This document shows, in pieces, positions 26,364-35,969 of a stretch of DNA of 64,000 nt (positions are counted from its first letter, which is position 1; every line of letters begins with the position of its first letter). The position numbers and the translations under genes are program-made. Source of the stretch: CBDFMG01 sp965221205 [NCBI: bacterium]. GTDB lineage: Bacteria > SM23-31. A model generated the notes under the pieces. That model made no database searches. It was not told where the DNA came from and saw only the letters and a list, made by a program, of their open reading frames with translations. The DNA lies in assembly GCA_965221205.1 (NCBI GenBank), contig OZ244870.1, forward strand, positions 2,418,001 through 2,482,000, in the 5' to 3' direction.

Positions 26364-27608
26364 ATGATTTTATCAAAACCAGAGGCACTTGTGAAAAATA
26401 AGCCATTCAGTCACATTTTTTTTTGTGCATTAATATCATTTGTCATTGGGTGTTCTCAGAATGAACCAGTGACATTAGATCAAGAATCCATCCAAGAGAT
26501 CAAAACTTCTTCAGGAAAAGGTAGCAAGGGACCAAATCTTGTAGCCGGAGATGACGGAAATGTATATTTAAGCTGGATTGAACCTGACGAAGAAAAAGGT
26601 AATATATTCAAGTATGCATTGTATAAAGAGAGTAAATGGTCTCAGCCCAGCATAATTACTCAAGGGGATGATTGGTTTGTGAGTGAAGCCGATTATTCTT
26701 CTCTTACTGTTCGAAGTGATGGTTCAATGGCGGCGCATTGGTTACCTAAAACGGGTGAGGAATATTATGCATATGACATTAATATTACACAATCATCAAA
26801 TGGCGGAAAGATATGGAAAACTCCTTTTAGTCCTCATGATGACGGCGTAAAGTCTGATCATGGCTTTGTATCTATTTTGCCGTGGGATGATAACCGTTTT
26901 TTCATTACATGGTTAGACGGACGTAATAATTTCACAACAAAGGAGATGATGTTGCGTTTTGCACTATTTGACAACGATGGTCTATTGTATAATGAAGAAG
27001 TTTTTGATTACCGTGTTTGCGATTGTTGTCAGACTTCGGCTGTTCGGACGAAAAATGGCGCTGTCGTAGTCTATCGTGATCGTTCCGAGGAAGAAATTCG
27101 CGACATTTCATACATACGATATCATGAGGGTACATGGACTGAACCTCAGACTTTATACAAAGACGACTGGGTGATTAAAGGCTGTCCTGTTAACGGACCA
27201 TCTGTTGCAGCGTTAGACGAAATTGTAGCTGTTGCCTGGTTCACAGGAGCAAACTTAAAATCAGAGGTCAAAGTCATTTTTTCCAAAAATGAAGGCGAGA
27301 ATTTCGGCCAACCTATCGTTGTAGATGACGGAAAACCAATCGGACGTGTAGATATTGTCATGCTCCCGGATGGTACAGCATTAGTAAGCTGGTTGGAATT
27401 TGTCGGAATAAGTAGCGAAATTCGTGTCCGTCGTGTTTATCCTAATGGGATGAAAGATACCTCATCTACTTTAGAAAAAGCAGGTGGTGGCAGTGTAAGC
27501 GGCTGGCCACAAATAGAAATCATTAATGATGAAATAATTTTTGCCTGGACCGATACAGAAAGCCCTTCTACTATCAGATCAGCAACAGCGAAACTGACAA
27601 GATTTTAG
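26364..27608 (+). CDS. Probable lipoprotein with BNR/sialidase-like repeats
   Basis: 414 residues. The N-terminus has a lipoprotein-like signal (FCALISFVIGC), so it is likely lipid-anchored outside the inner membrane. The rest is a beta-propeller with BNR/Asp-box-like turns (SSNGGKIWKTPF, KNEGENFGQPIV) as in exo-sialidase folds. A Cys-rich spot, CDCCQTS, in the middle may bind a metal. The catalytic residues of true sialidases are not identifiable. It converges with aroE. Confidence 0.7.
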   Translation: MILSKPEALVKNKPFSHIFFCALISFVIGCSQNEPVTLDQESIQEIKTSSGKGSKGPNLVAGDDGNVYLSWIEPDEEKGNIFKYALYKESKWSQPSIITQGDDWFVSEADYSSLTVRSDGSMAAHWLPKTGEEYYAYDINITQSSNGGKIWKTPFSPHDDGVKSDHGFVSILPWDDNRFFITWLDGRNNFTTKEMMLRFALFDNDGLLYNEEVFDYRVCDCCQTSAVRTKNGAVVVYRDRSEEEIRDISYIRYHEGTWTEPQTLYKDDWVIKGCPVNGPSVAALDEIVAVAWFTGANLKSEVKVIFSKNEGENFGQPIVVDDGKPIGRVDIVMLPDGTALVSWLEFVGISSEIRVRRVYPNGMKDTSSTLEKAGGGSVSGWPQIEIINDEIIFAWTDTESPSTIRSATAKLTRF

Positions 27609-27653
27609 AATGTTTGTCGTTGAAATTTTGGTTTAATTGACGGTAGAAAATAC

Positions 27654-28607
27654 TTACTCTTCTTGAGATGTAAAGTGATTGAGTAGAAGTTCCTTGATCG
27701 GATCTATGGGCATGTCGATTCCCGTCCAAATTTTAAACGATTGTGCTCCCTGATGGATGAACATGTCGAGCCCCGAAAGTGTTAAAGCACCTCGTTTCTC
27801 TGCATTCTGAATAAATGATGTGCGGAGAGGGGTATAGATAATATCATATGCTATTTGACCGGGACGAAAAAAGCGGGTACAATAGTCGGGAAAATCCTGT
27901 TTGAAGCTTTTCATTCCTAACGGAGTACAATTAACAAGCAGTCTGCTCTCCCAGATATGTTCCCCCAGTTCTGCGCTGTTGTTTAATTCCACCCAATCCA
28001 GCATTGTCGACCCTTTTTTCCATTTTTCTGCGTTGTCCAACAGGTTTTCCGCTTGTTTCTTGTCTTCAATCCGCGTAATCATGGTGAGCTGCGGAAAGTT
28101 GAAATTGTGCAGCAGTCCGAATAAAACTGTCCTGGCTACACCTCCCGAACCAAAAACCGTTACCTGTTCGTGTTCAATGGGTTTCACATGTTCCCGTAAG
28201 GATGTGAGAAATCCTTCAAGGTCTGTGTTGTAGCCTTTTCGTTTGCCGTTAGCAAAATGTATTGTATTGACAGATCCAATACCTGCTGCTTCAGGAGAAA
28301 TGTCATCAAGATATTGCTCAATATGCTCTTTTAATGGGATAGTGACATTCAAACCAGTCAGCCCACTATCAAAAACTTCCTTTAATGCCAATTCAAGATC
28401 GGGAACATCGACAGAGAATGGAAGATAGACAGCATCAATATTGGTAAGGTTGTAAGCTTTGTTGTGCATAAGAGGAGAGAGACTGTGGGACACCGGAAAC
28501 CCAAAGAGTCCGAACACATTTTTCCCCGATTCAATTTCCGGACGGATTTTAGCAAAATTTTCCAAAGATTTTTCCTTATCAGTGATGGTGATAACAAGAA
28601 GTAGCAT
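27654..28607 (-). CDS. aroE: Shikimate dehydrogenase
   Basis: 317 residues. NADPH-dependent reduction of 3-dehydroshikimate to shikimate. Family marks: FGFPVSHSLSPLMHN, the Lys/Asp region NVTIPLKEHI, YNTDLEGF, the cofactor loop GSGGVARTV and a C-terminal GLDMFIHQGAQSFKIWTG. An N-terminal extension of some 30 residues precedes the conserved core and could be a real tail or the result of an early start; no ribosome site decides this. Last gene of the aromatic cluster, 14 bases after aroQ. Confidence 0.93.
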   Translation of the reverse strand: MLLLVITITDKEKSLENFAKIRPEIESGKNVFGLFGFPVSHSLSPLMHNKAYNLTNIDAVYLPFSVDVPDLELALKEVFDSGLTGLNVTIPLKEHIEQYLDDISPEAAGIGSVNTIHFANGKRKGYNTDLEGFLTSLREHVKPIEHEQVTVFGSGGVARTVLFGLLHNFNFPQLTMITRIEDKKQAENLLDNAEKWKKGSTMLDWVELNNSAELGEHIWESRLLVNCTPLGMKSFKQDFPDYCTRFFRPGQIAYDIIYTPLRTSFIQNAEKRGALTLSGLDMFIHQGAQSFKIWTGIDMPIDPIKELLLNHFTSQEE

Positions 28608-28621
28608 ACAACCGCATGCTC

Positions 28622-29059
28622 TTAGGCAAGGTCATGCATTGCATCAACTGCCAGGAGATACCCTCGTGCACCGATTCCGAAAACGCCTCCAGTCGCTGCC
28701 TTAGATGTATAGGAATGGTGGCGGAACGATTCACGTCTATAGATATTAGAGAGATGCACCTCGATTATCGGACACGAAAGCGCCGTAAGTGCGTCATAGA
28801 GAGCAATGCTGGTATGTGTATATGCTCCGGGATTGATAATCAGTCCATCCATCCATGTGCGGTTTTTATGAACAGCATCCAGTATTACGCCTTCATGATT
28901 TGACTGGAAAAAACGGCACTCAATACCATGTAATTCTGCTTTTTTCTCAATAAGTATATTGATATCCTGCAGGGTTTGTGAACCGTAAATTTCCGGTTCC
29001 CGCTCTCCGAGTAGATTCAAATTCGGACCATGAACAACAAGTATTTTTTTCATGTTCAC
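28622..29059 (-). CDS. aroQ: 3-dehydroquinate dehydratase, type II
   Basis: 145 residues, the compact size of type II dehydroquinases, which remove water from 3-dehydroquinate as dodecamers. Signatures: VHGPNLNLLGEREPEIYG at the N-terminus with the active-site Tyr loop, INPGAYTHTSIALYDAL and EVHLSNIYRRESFRHHSY containing the catalytic His. It sits between aroB and aroE in the cluster, matching the order of steps. Confidence 0.95.
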   Translation of the reverse strand: MNMKKILVVHGPNLNLLGEREPEIYGSQTLQDINILIEKKAELHGIECRFFQSNHEGVILDAVHKNRTWMDGLIINPGAYTHTSIALYDALTALSCPIIEVHLSNIYRRESFRHHSYTSKAATGGVFGIGARGYLLAVDAMHDLA

Positions 29060-29078
29060 ACCATAGTTTTTATGATAA

Positions 29079-30170
29079 TTAGTTATGTTTAATATAGGTA
29101 AATGCGTCTTCCATATCCGATTCAGAAATTTCGGTTGAAATCTGAGTATTGCCTATTGATTCGAGTAAAACAAACCGGAGTTTTGCATCTACATTTTTTT
29201 TATCTTTCTTAATGTACTCTCGAATAGTATCAAAATCGAGACCTTTCAGATCAATTCCTCCAATTAGATGTTTAAGGTCAGTATCAACACGCACGTAATC
29301 GTCATCAGACAATACTTTTTTCTGGTGCGAAACACGGAGCGCGGCGCGCATTCCTAACAAAACAGCCTCACCGTGAATTATAGTGCCGGCGCCTAATGCC
29401 CCTTCCAGGGCATGTCCGATTGTGTGGCCAAAATTGAGAATTCTTCGAATTCCCGATTCTTTTTCATCTTGACTGACCACATCTGCTTTGACGAGTACAC
29501 TTTTTCTGATAATATCTGCAACAAGGTCGAGATCAGATAACGAAATAATTTCATCGAGGTTCGAATAAATAGTGTGATACAATTCCGGATCACTGATGAG
29601 CCCGGTTTTAACAACCTCTGCTAATCCTGCAACGATCTGTCTTTGGGAAAGCGTTTTCAGTACTTCCGGATCGATAAATACAGCTTTGGGCTGGTAAAAA
29701 GAACCAACTAAGTTTTTAATACCGTCCAAATTTACTCCGACTTTACCGCCAACCGAACTATCACATACTGACAGAAGAGTAGTTGGTATCTGGACATAAT
29801 GAATTCCTCTTAAGTAGATTGCAGCAGCAAAACCGCCGACATCGCCAACAACTCCGCCTCCAAATGCAATAACGGCAGAATTTCTGTCTAATTGGTCATT
29901 AACAAGCTGTCTGCAGAGATCGGTAACGACTTCCGTTGTTTTCGATTGTTCTCCTGGCTCAAATATGTGTTGTGTACAGTTAAATCCAGACTCCTTAAGT
30001 GTTTGTAATAATGGAACTCCATGGAGTTCAAAAACTGTTGTATCACTTATAATTGCCAATCGTTTACCCGTCAACACCTTTTTAAGGTAATCACCTACAT
30101 GCCGGAGAAGTCCAGATTCAATCACTATATCATAACTTCGATCATCCAAATCAACATGAATATTTGACAT
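29079..30170 (-). CDS. aroB: 3-dehydroquinate synthase
   Basis: 363 residues. Converts DAHP to 3-dehydroquinate with NAD and a metal. Diagnostic segments are GGGVVGDVGGFAAAIYLRG, PTTLLSVCDSSVGGK and the metal-ligand helix RRILNFGHTIGHALEG, with a further HGEAVLLGM. Lies 23 bases downstream of aroC. Confidence 0.95.
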   Translation of the reverse strand: MSNIHVDLDDRSYDIVIESGLLRHVGDYLKKVLTGKRLAIISDTTVFELHGVPLLQTLKESGFNCTQHIFEPGEQSKTTEVVTDLCRQLVNDQLDRNSAVIAFGGGVVGDVGGFAAAIYLRGIHYVQIPTTLLSVCDSSVGGKVGVNLDGIKNLVGSFYQPKAVFIDPEVLKTLSQRQIVAGLAEVVKTGLISDPELYHTIYSNLDEIISLSDLDLVADIIRKSVLVKADVVSQDEKESGIRRILNFGHTIGHALEGALGAGTIIHGEAVLLGMRAALRVSHQKKVLSDDDYVRVDTDLKHLIGGIDLKGLDFDTIREYIKKDKKNVDAKLRFVLLESIGNTQISTEISESDMEDAFTYIKHN

Positions 30171-30193
30171 TGTGCTATAATTCTCCTGTTGGA

Positions 30194-31354
30194 TTAGACT
30201 CTTCTTCTTGTATCATATGTTGCGCGTATATCATCAATATGATCACCACTGAATTTTTCGAGAAATGCTTGTGCAAGGACAAGCGATAAAACAGCTTCCC
30301 CCACAACACCTGCTGCGGGTACTGCACAAATATCTGATCGTTCAACACGTGCTAAAACAGCCTCCTGAGTTTTCATGTCAACCGAATCGAGAGCAGAGAG
30401 GAGGGTGGAGATCGGCTTCATAGTGATTGTCACAACTAGCGGTTGACCGTTTGTAATCCCCCCTTCGAGTCCACCGGCGTTATTGGTTCTTCGCACTATC
30501 GTCTGTGTTGACTGATCCTTGTCTATCGGATCATGTACTTTAGAACCGAATCTCCGTCCACATTCTATTCCAAGTCCAATCTCAACTGCTTTAATTGCTG
30601 GAATCGACATCATTGCTTCAGCGATTCGTCCGTCAAGTTTTCTATCCCAATGTGTGTGGCTTCCCAGTCCGACAGGCAAGCCCGATGCAATTATCTCTAT
30701 TCTACCGCCGACAGTGTCTCCATTTTCTTTTGCTTCATCGATAACTGCGATCATTGCTTTTTCAGCTTGCGAGTCGAGGCATCTGACAGGAGACTCATCC
30801 GCACGCTGTGATTCGTGTAATGTTTTGTTGAAATCGAATGAAGCGCCGCTTTTAACTTGATGCATTTCTATTACATGGCTGCCGATTTGAATTCCGAATT
30901 CTTCCAGAAATTGACGAGTGATACCACTGAGTGCTGTACGGACTGCTGTTTCTCGTGCACTTGCCCTGTCGATTATGTTTCGCATATCTGTATGGCCGTA
31001 TTTGACTGCACCGGCAAAGTCAGCGTGTCCCGGACGTGGAATGGTGATTTCTGATGGTTTATCTTCATCCGGAATCGGCTCGGAATTCATTCGATTTTTC
31101 CAATTAACCCAGTCTTTATTTTCAACTTCGACAGCGATTGGTGCACCAGTTGTATTCCCAAATCGGATTCCGGAAAGAAAAGTGACAGTGTCACTTTCTA
31201 TCTTCATCCGGCCACCTCTACCATAGCCCTGCTGCCTTCGGAAAAGCTGATGATTTATTTTATCATTGTCAATAATAGCACCGGCTGGCATTCCTTCAAG
31301 AATTCCAATAAGTGTTTTTCCATGCGATTCACCACTTGTCATATATCTCAACAT
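30194..31354 (-). CDS. aroC: Chorismate synthase
   Basis: 386 residues. Last step of the common pathway, making chorismate from 5-enolpyruvylshikimate 3-phosphate with reduced FMN. Family marks are MTSGESHGKTLIGILEGMP at the N-terminus, RPGHADFAGAVKYGHTDMRN and GGLEGGITNGQPLVV. 56 bases separate it from aroA; I see no terminator there. Confidence 0.95.
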   Translation of the reverse strand: MLRYMTSGESHGKTLIGILEGMPAGAIIDNDKINHQLFRRQQGYGRGGRMKIESDTVTFLSGIRFGNTTGAPIAVEVENKDWVNWKNRMNSEPIPDEDKPSEITIPRPGHADFAGAVKYGHTDMRNIIDRASARETAVRTALSGITRQFLEEFGIQIGSHVIEMHQVKSGASFDFNKTLHESQRADESPVRCLDSQAEKAMIAVIDEAKENGDTVGGRIEIIASGLPVGLGSHTHWDRKLDGRIAEAMMSIPAIKAVEIGLGIECGRRFGSKVHDPIDKDQSTQTIVRRTNNAGGLEGGITNGQPLVVTITMKPISTLLSALDSVDMKTQEAVLARVERSDICAVPAAGVVGEAVLSLVLAQAFLEKFSGDHIDDIRATYDTRRRV

Positions 31355-31410
31355 AATATTATCCTGTAAATATTTACGCCAAATATATCTAGTTATACTT
31401 TATCACCGAG

Positions 31411-32715
31411 TTACTTCCTGATGCTATTTATCAAATCATAAAATCCGGGAAAAGAAATGTTTGCCCAATGGCCTTCTTTAATACTAGTGTTTCCATCCAA
31501 AGCAGTACCGGCAACTGCAAAGGCCATAGCTATTCTATGATCTCCGAAAGAGTCAAATTCCGCACTATGTCTGTTACGGTTTGAAGATATAATCAGCCCA
31601 TCAGAAAACTCTTCAACATCAACACCCATATTCTCAAGATTTTTGCAAAGAGCGTGGATTCTGTCAGTTTCTTTTACTCGTAGCTCTTGTGCATCTCTAA
31701 TTTCTGTTTTACCTTCAGAAAAAGCCCCTGCAACGGCTATAATCGGAAGTTCATCTATTACTCTCGGTATAATATCGCCACTTATCGTAATACCTTTGAG
31801 CTTTGAAGATTTAATTACCAGATCAGCTATTTCTTCTCCTCCGGTAACAGTAGCACTATGTTCTTCTATATCTGCACCCATCAATCTGAGAACATCGATA
31901 ATACCGGTACGGGTTTTATTCATCCCAACATTTTTGATCGTAAGGTGTGATCCAGGCAGGAGACATGCCAATACCGCAAAAAAAGCCGCACCTGATATAT
32001 CGCCCGGAATTGTAAGGTCAAATGGCATTAATGAATCAATTCCAGTTATGGATATACTATTTGTGCTTGTTTCAGTCTGTACAGGCACGCCACACGAAGA
32101 TAGCAGACGTTCGGTATGATCCCTCGAAGGAAGTGGTTCAATCACTGTTGTGGTGCCATGTGCATAAAGTCCCGCAAGTAGTACCGCAGATTTAACCTGT
32201 GCACTCGCAACCGGCAATTCATAAGTGATTGGCTGAAGTTGGGCGGAATTAACGGTGTAGAGGAGATTCCCGTCAGTACCCGAGCAGATAATGTCGGCAC
32301 CCATTTTTCTTAATGGAATTAAAATTCTATTCATCGGCCGCTGTTGTAATGATGCATCACCGGTTAGTTCAAACGAATTGCGTTGGCCTGCAAGAATCCC
32401 TGTTAATAGTCGGAATGTTGTACCGGAATTGCCGCAATCGAGTTTTTCCTGAATTGAATTAAAACCGTACAGTCCATTTCCCTCTATTATGATAGAATTG
32501 GAGCCGGATGTTTTTGTATAAATTCCAAGCTTTTGTACACAATTGAGAGCACTTTGGATATCTTCTCCACTACCGAGACCTCTTATGCTGCTTACTCCAT
32601 CAGCCAAGGCGGCAAAAAGAACAGCGCGAATCGATATTGATTTGTCTCCCGGTATATGAATTGTTCCCTGTGCTGACCCTCCTGGAACGATCTCTAAAGC
32701 ATTCTCTGCGATCAC
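31411..32715 (-). CDS. aroA: 5-enolpyruvylshikimate-3-phosphate synthase
   Basis: 434 residues. Joins shikimate 3-phosphate with phosphoenolpyruvate. Two alike lobes; signatures are PGDKSISIRAVLFAAL near the N-terminus, LDCGNSGTTFRLLTG, and the C-terminal DHRIAMAFAVAG. Its ATG overlaps the stop of the preceding DAHP synthase by four bases, so translation is probably coupled. Confidence 0.95.
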   Translation of the reverse strand: MIAENALEIVPGGSAQGTIHIPGDKSISIRAVLFAALADGVSSIRGLGSGEDIQSALNCVQKLGIYTKTSGSNSIIIEGNGLYGFNSIQEKLDCGNSGTTFRLLTGILAGQRNSFELTGDASLQQRPMNRILIPLRKMGADIICSGTDGNLLYTVNSAQLQPITYELPVASAQVKSAVLLAGLYAHGTTTVIEPLPSRDHTERLLSSCGVPVQTETSTNSISITGIDSLMPFDLTIPGDISGAAFFAVLACLLPGSHLTIKNVGMNKTRTGIIDVLRLMGADIEEHSATVTGGEEIADLVIKSSKLKGITISGDIIPRVIDELPIIAVAGAFSEGKTEIRDAQELRVKETDRIHALCKNLENMGVDVEEFSDGLIISSNRNRHSAEFDSFGDHRIAMAFAVAGTALDGNTSIKEGHWANISFPGFYDLINSIRK

Positions 32716-33737
32716 TGTATCTCCGGTAACTTTCTATCAAGAGCAGGAGCTATAATTCTCATTTTGTTCATAAGTTGCTCGAATTGCCGAGGATAAAGAG
32801 ATTGGCGCCCATCAGAAATTGCTTTGTCCGGCTCTGGGTGTACCTCGACGATTAGTCCGTCTGCTCCGGCGCTAATTGAACCGAGCGATAAGGGCAATAC
32901 GTTTTCCCGTACTCCTGCAGCATGGCTCGGATCGACAATGATAGGCAAATGGCTCAATTTTTTTACTGCAGGAATGATGCTGATGTCCAGGGTAAATCGT
33001 GAGTGCTGGGCAAATGTCCGGACACCCCTTTCACATAATATAACATTATAATTTCCTTCAACCATAATATATTCGGCTGACATCAAGAATTCCTCTAATG
33101 TTGCAGAGAACCCCCGCTTCAAGAGAATCGGTTTTCTGGTTTTCCCCGCGGCTTTCAATAAGGAATAGTTCTGCATGTTCCGAGCACCTATTTGAAGCAT
33201 ATCTGCATATTGAGCAACAAGAAAAAGAGAATCATTGTCAATGACTTCGGTCACGAACGGCAATTCGGTTTTTTCTCTTACATTTGCGAGGATTTCGAGA
33301 CCTTCTTGACCTAATCCCTGAAAGGAATAGGGTGAAGTGCGAGGTTTGAAAACTCCGCCTCTAAGCATACTGGCGCCTGATTGCTGCAGACGATCAGCAA
33401 GAACTGTAATTTGCTCTTTACTTTCTACAGCGCATGGACCTGCTATTATTTGAATTTTTTTATCCCCGAACCGGACTCCGCTTATATTCAGTATTGTGTT
33501 TTCAGGCTTTGTTTCTCTGCTGACAAGTTTATAGGGTGTCGTTACTCTGATAACCTGAACAACGTCAGGGAGGCTTTCAAAACGGTTCGTATCGATCTGG
33601 CCTGTATTCCCGGTGACACCAATTGAGGTCCTGAGCGAACCCGGAATACAGTGAGACACAAGACCGGAATCCTGTATGGCTTTGGTCACATTTTCAATGC
33701 TTTTCTCATTAGCATTTTGTGACATCACGACGAGCAT
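32712..33737 (-). CDS. DAHP synthase, type I-beta, copy 2 of cluster
   Basis: 341 residues. Condenses phosphoenolpyruvate with erythrose 4-phosphate, the first step of the shikimate pathway. The N-terminal ~75 residues form a ferredoxin-like regulatory domain as in Thermotoga-type enzymes, where Tyr or Phe can inhibit. The TIM-barrel core keeps IAGPCAVESKEQ, RGGVFKPRTSPYSFQG and QIGARNMQNYSLLK with the usual Lys, Arg and Cys/His. A close paralogue lies at 34623-35666 on the far side of tyrA, so the two may differ in feedback control. Confidence 0.93.
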   Translation of the reverse strand: MLVVMSQNANEKSIENVTKAIQDSGLVSHCIPGSLRTSIGVTGNTGQIDTNRFESLPDVVQVIRVTTPYKLVSRETKPENTILNISGVRFGDKKIQIIAGPCAVESKEQITVLADRLQQSGASMLRGGVFKPRTSPYSFQGLGQEGLEILANVREKTELPFVTEVIDNDSLFLVAQYADMLQIGARNMQNYSLLKAAGKTRKPILLKRGFSATLEEFLMSAEYIMVEGNYNVILCERGVRTFAQHSRFTLDISIIPAVKKLSHLPIIVDPSHAAGVRENVLPLSLGSISAGADGLIVEVHPEPDKAISDGRQSLYPRQFEQLMNKMRIIAPALDRKLPEIQ

Positions 33738-33746
33738 TATAGATCC

Positions 33747-34607
33747 TTATTGTGTTGCAATAAATTCTTTTCTGAATGTATTGGCAGCTTGAAATGCATC
33801 ATTAAGCTCTGGTTTATCTAGCTGTAATTTTAAACGTTTTAGTTCATCTATATACGTTTGCAGTTGTGTTGCTATATTTTTTCTATTTGACACAAAAATA
33901 TCCTTCCAGACTGAAAAATCACTTTCAGCTATCCGGGTCATATCATTTAATGCAGGACCGCTCATGGTAAAATATCGTTCATCAAATTTGCTCTCATTAC
34001 CAACAAGATTCATTAGTGTGGTTGATAATAACTGCGGAAGATGACTGATACTTGAAACAATTTTGTCGTGCATTACTGAATCGATAACGACCTGATTAGC
34101 GCCTATTGCTTCAACCATACGTGTCAATCGGTCGAAAACTTCTTTTGGTGTATTACCATCCTGAATCAGGGCATATGCCCGGTCACGAAATAACTCCGGC
34201 GAGCTGTTTAGCATGCCTGTTTTTTCTGAGCCGGCCATTGGATGCCCACCTACAAAATAGGTGTCTCCGCTTTGAAATGTTTGAGCAACTTCCATGATCA
34301 CATGTTTCGTACTGCCGATATCAGTTACAATACAGCCCTTTTTAACAGCCGGCATGACTTCAGGAATGAGCATACAGATAATCCCGATAGGCACAGCAAG
34401 GACAACAAGATCAGCATCTTGAAGAGCTTTTTTCATTTCTGACAAGGGATAACCTGAATCGATCAAATCTTGTTTGAGAGCGTGTGTATAGGCATCCGAG
34501 CGGGTAATGCCGGTCACATGTTCACTTACCTTATATTTTTTTAATGCTCCGGCAAGAGAGCCGCCAATAATGCCAAGACCGATAATCGTTGTCTTCTGAA
34601 ATAACAT
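33747..34607 (-). CDS. tyrA: Prephenate dehydrogenase
   Basis: 286 residues. NAD(P)-dependent conversion of prephenate to 4-hydroxyphenylpyruvate, the tyrosine branch. The cofactor loop is IIGLGIIGGSLAGALKK at the N-terminus; the active-site part shows DIGSTKHVIMEV and GGHPMAGSEKTG, with SSISHLPQLLSTTL in the helical C-terminal domain. There is no ACT domain, so feedback regulation, if any, is elsewhere. It lies between two DAHP synthase genes. Confidence 0.93.
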   Translation of the reverse strand: MLFQKTTIIGLGIIGGSLAGALKKYKVSEHVTGITRSDAYTHALKQDLIDSGYPLSEMKKALQDADLVVLAVPIGIICMLIPEVMPAVKKGCIVTDIGSTKHVIMEVAQTFQSGDTYFVGGHPMAGSEKTGMLNSSPELFRDRAYALIQDGNTPKEVFDRLTRMVEAIGANQVVIDSVMHDKIVSSISHLPQLLSTTLMNLVGNESKFDERYFTMSGPALNDMTRIAESDFSVWKDIFVSNRKNIATQLQTYIDELKRLKLQLDKPELNDAFQAANTFRKEFIATQ

Positions 34608-34622
34608 AGTAAAGATTCCTGA

Positions 34623-35666
34623 TCATACTGCGGCTGTTTCTTTTTCAGCTTGTGCAATGTTTCTTCCAACGACTTTTGCTATTGATCGGAGCTCTTTCAT
34701 CATTTGATTAAACTGCTCCGGTTTCAGTGACTGCGGTCCATCTGAAAGAGCTTTATCCGGATCAGTATGAACTTCGACCATGATTCCATCAGCACCTGCT
34801 GCAATTGCCGCTCTCGCCATAGGAATTACCATGTTTCTGATGCCCACAGCATGGCTGGGATCGGCAAATACAGGGAGATGACTGTGCTGTTGTGCAGCAG
34901 GAATTGCACTTACATCGAAGGTGTTCCTTGTATATTTTTCGAAAGTACGAATACCCCGCTCACACAGAATAACCCGGTCATTACCTCCGGAAAATATGTA
35001 TTCTGCGCTTAGAAGCCATTCCTCTATGGTAGCGGAAAGGCCACGTTTCAAAAAGACCGGTATGTTAGTACTGCCGACGGCCTTCAGCATTGAGTAATTT
35101 TGCATGTTTCTGGCACCAATCTGCATGATGTCTGCATACTCGGAAATAAGCGACACCTGACTAAAATCCATTAGTTCCGTAACAACCAGCAAGTCATTTC
35201 TATCGGCTGCTTTCCTTATCATTTTCAGACCTTCTTCACCAAGCCCCTGAAAGCTGTAGGGAGATGTACGGGGTTTAAATGCACCGCCGCGCAGCACTTT
35301 GACGCCGTTTTCAGCAAGAAGTGCCGCAATTTCCTCAATCTGGTCTACATTTTCAATAGAGCATGGTCCAGCCATTACTATTATTTCATTACCGCCAATT
35401 TCAACACCCTGTAAATCGAAAACGGAGTTATCCGGATGAAAATGTCTACCAACCCGTTTAAACGGTTCGGTAACACGCACAACTTCTTGGACGCCTTCCA
35501 GAATTTCGAATTCACGTATATCAATATCGCGTCTATCGCCAATAGCACCAAGCACGGTTTTCAATGAACCCGTCGATTTATGGATATCAAATCCTTTTGA
35601 TGTAAGGTGCGATACAACGTTTTCGATTTGACTTTCAGTGGCCCGATCGTCCATTACTATAATCAT
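34623..35666 (-). CDS. DAHP synthase, type I-beta, copy 1 of cluster
   Basis: 347 residues, paralogue of the 32712-33737 product with the same layout: N-terminal ferredoxin-like regulatory domain (MIIVMDDRATESQIENV), then the barrel with MAGPCSIENVDQ, RGGAFKPRTSPYSFQG and QIGARNMQNYSMLK. The regulatory domains of the two copies are clearly less alike than their catalytic cores. It follows chorismate mutase by about 22 bases. Confidence 0.93.
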   Translation of the reverse strand: MIIVMDDRATESQIENVVSHLTSKGFDIHKSTGSLKTVLGAIGDRRDIDIREFEILEGVQEVVRVTEPFKRVGRHFHPDNSVFDLQGVEIGGNEIIVMAGPCSIENVDQIEEIAALLAENGVKVLRGGAFKPRTSPYSFQGLGEEGLKMIRKAADRNDLLVVTELMDFSQVSLISEYADIMQIGARNMQNYSMLKAVGSTNIPVFLKRGLSATIEEWLLSAEYIFSGGNDRVILCERGIRTFEKYTRNTFDVSAIPAAQQHSHLPVFADPSHAVGIRNMVIPMARAAIAAGADGIMVEVHTDPDKALSDGPQSLKPEQFNQMMKELRSIAKVVGRNIAQAEKETAAV

Positions 35667-35688
35667 AATATTTTACTCTATCACTAAT

Positions 35689-35967
35689 TTATTCATGATT
35701 TGAAATTTTACGTTCAATATGTCTTGATTCATCTATTATTCTCTCAAAAAGCGTTTTGATACTTTTTTCATTTAAAGGGCCTTTATTTTGAGCAGCTAAC
35801 CGTACAAAAATAGCTTTTTCCCGCTCAGGAGAATAAATTGCTTTGTTTATCGATTTTTTTATCTTCCCAACTTCAATTGCACACGTTGCCCGCTCATTGA
35901 GGAGCTGCAAAATTTGGTTATCAATTACGTCGATTTTATTGCGCCAGTCATCAATAGTCATGTTCAT
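35689..35967 (-). CDS. Chorismate mutase, AroQ class
   Basis: About 92 residues, all helical, rearranging chorismate to prephenate. The first helix DWRNKIDVIDNQILQLLNER and the following VGKIKKS give the usual Arg, Lys and Asp active-site residues; IYSPEREKAIFVRL completes the family pattern. A GTG at 35973 overlaps the trpA stop, but ATG 35967 or 35961 are also possible starts; the ribosome site is unclear. It is a free-standing mutase with no dehydratase or dehydrogenase fused. Confidence 0.9.
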   Translation of the reverse strand: MNMTIDDWRNKIDVIDNQILQLLNERATCAIEVGKIKKSINKAIYSPEREKAIFVRLAAQNKGPLNEKSIKTLFERIIDESRHIERKISNHE

Positions 35968-35969
35968 TC

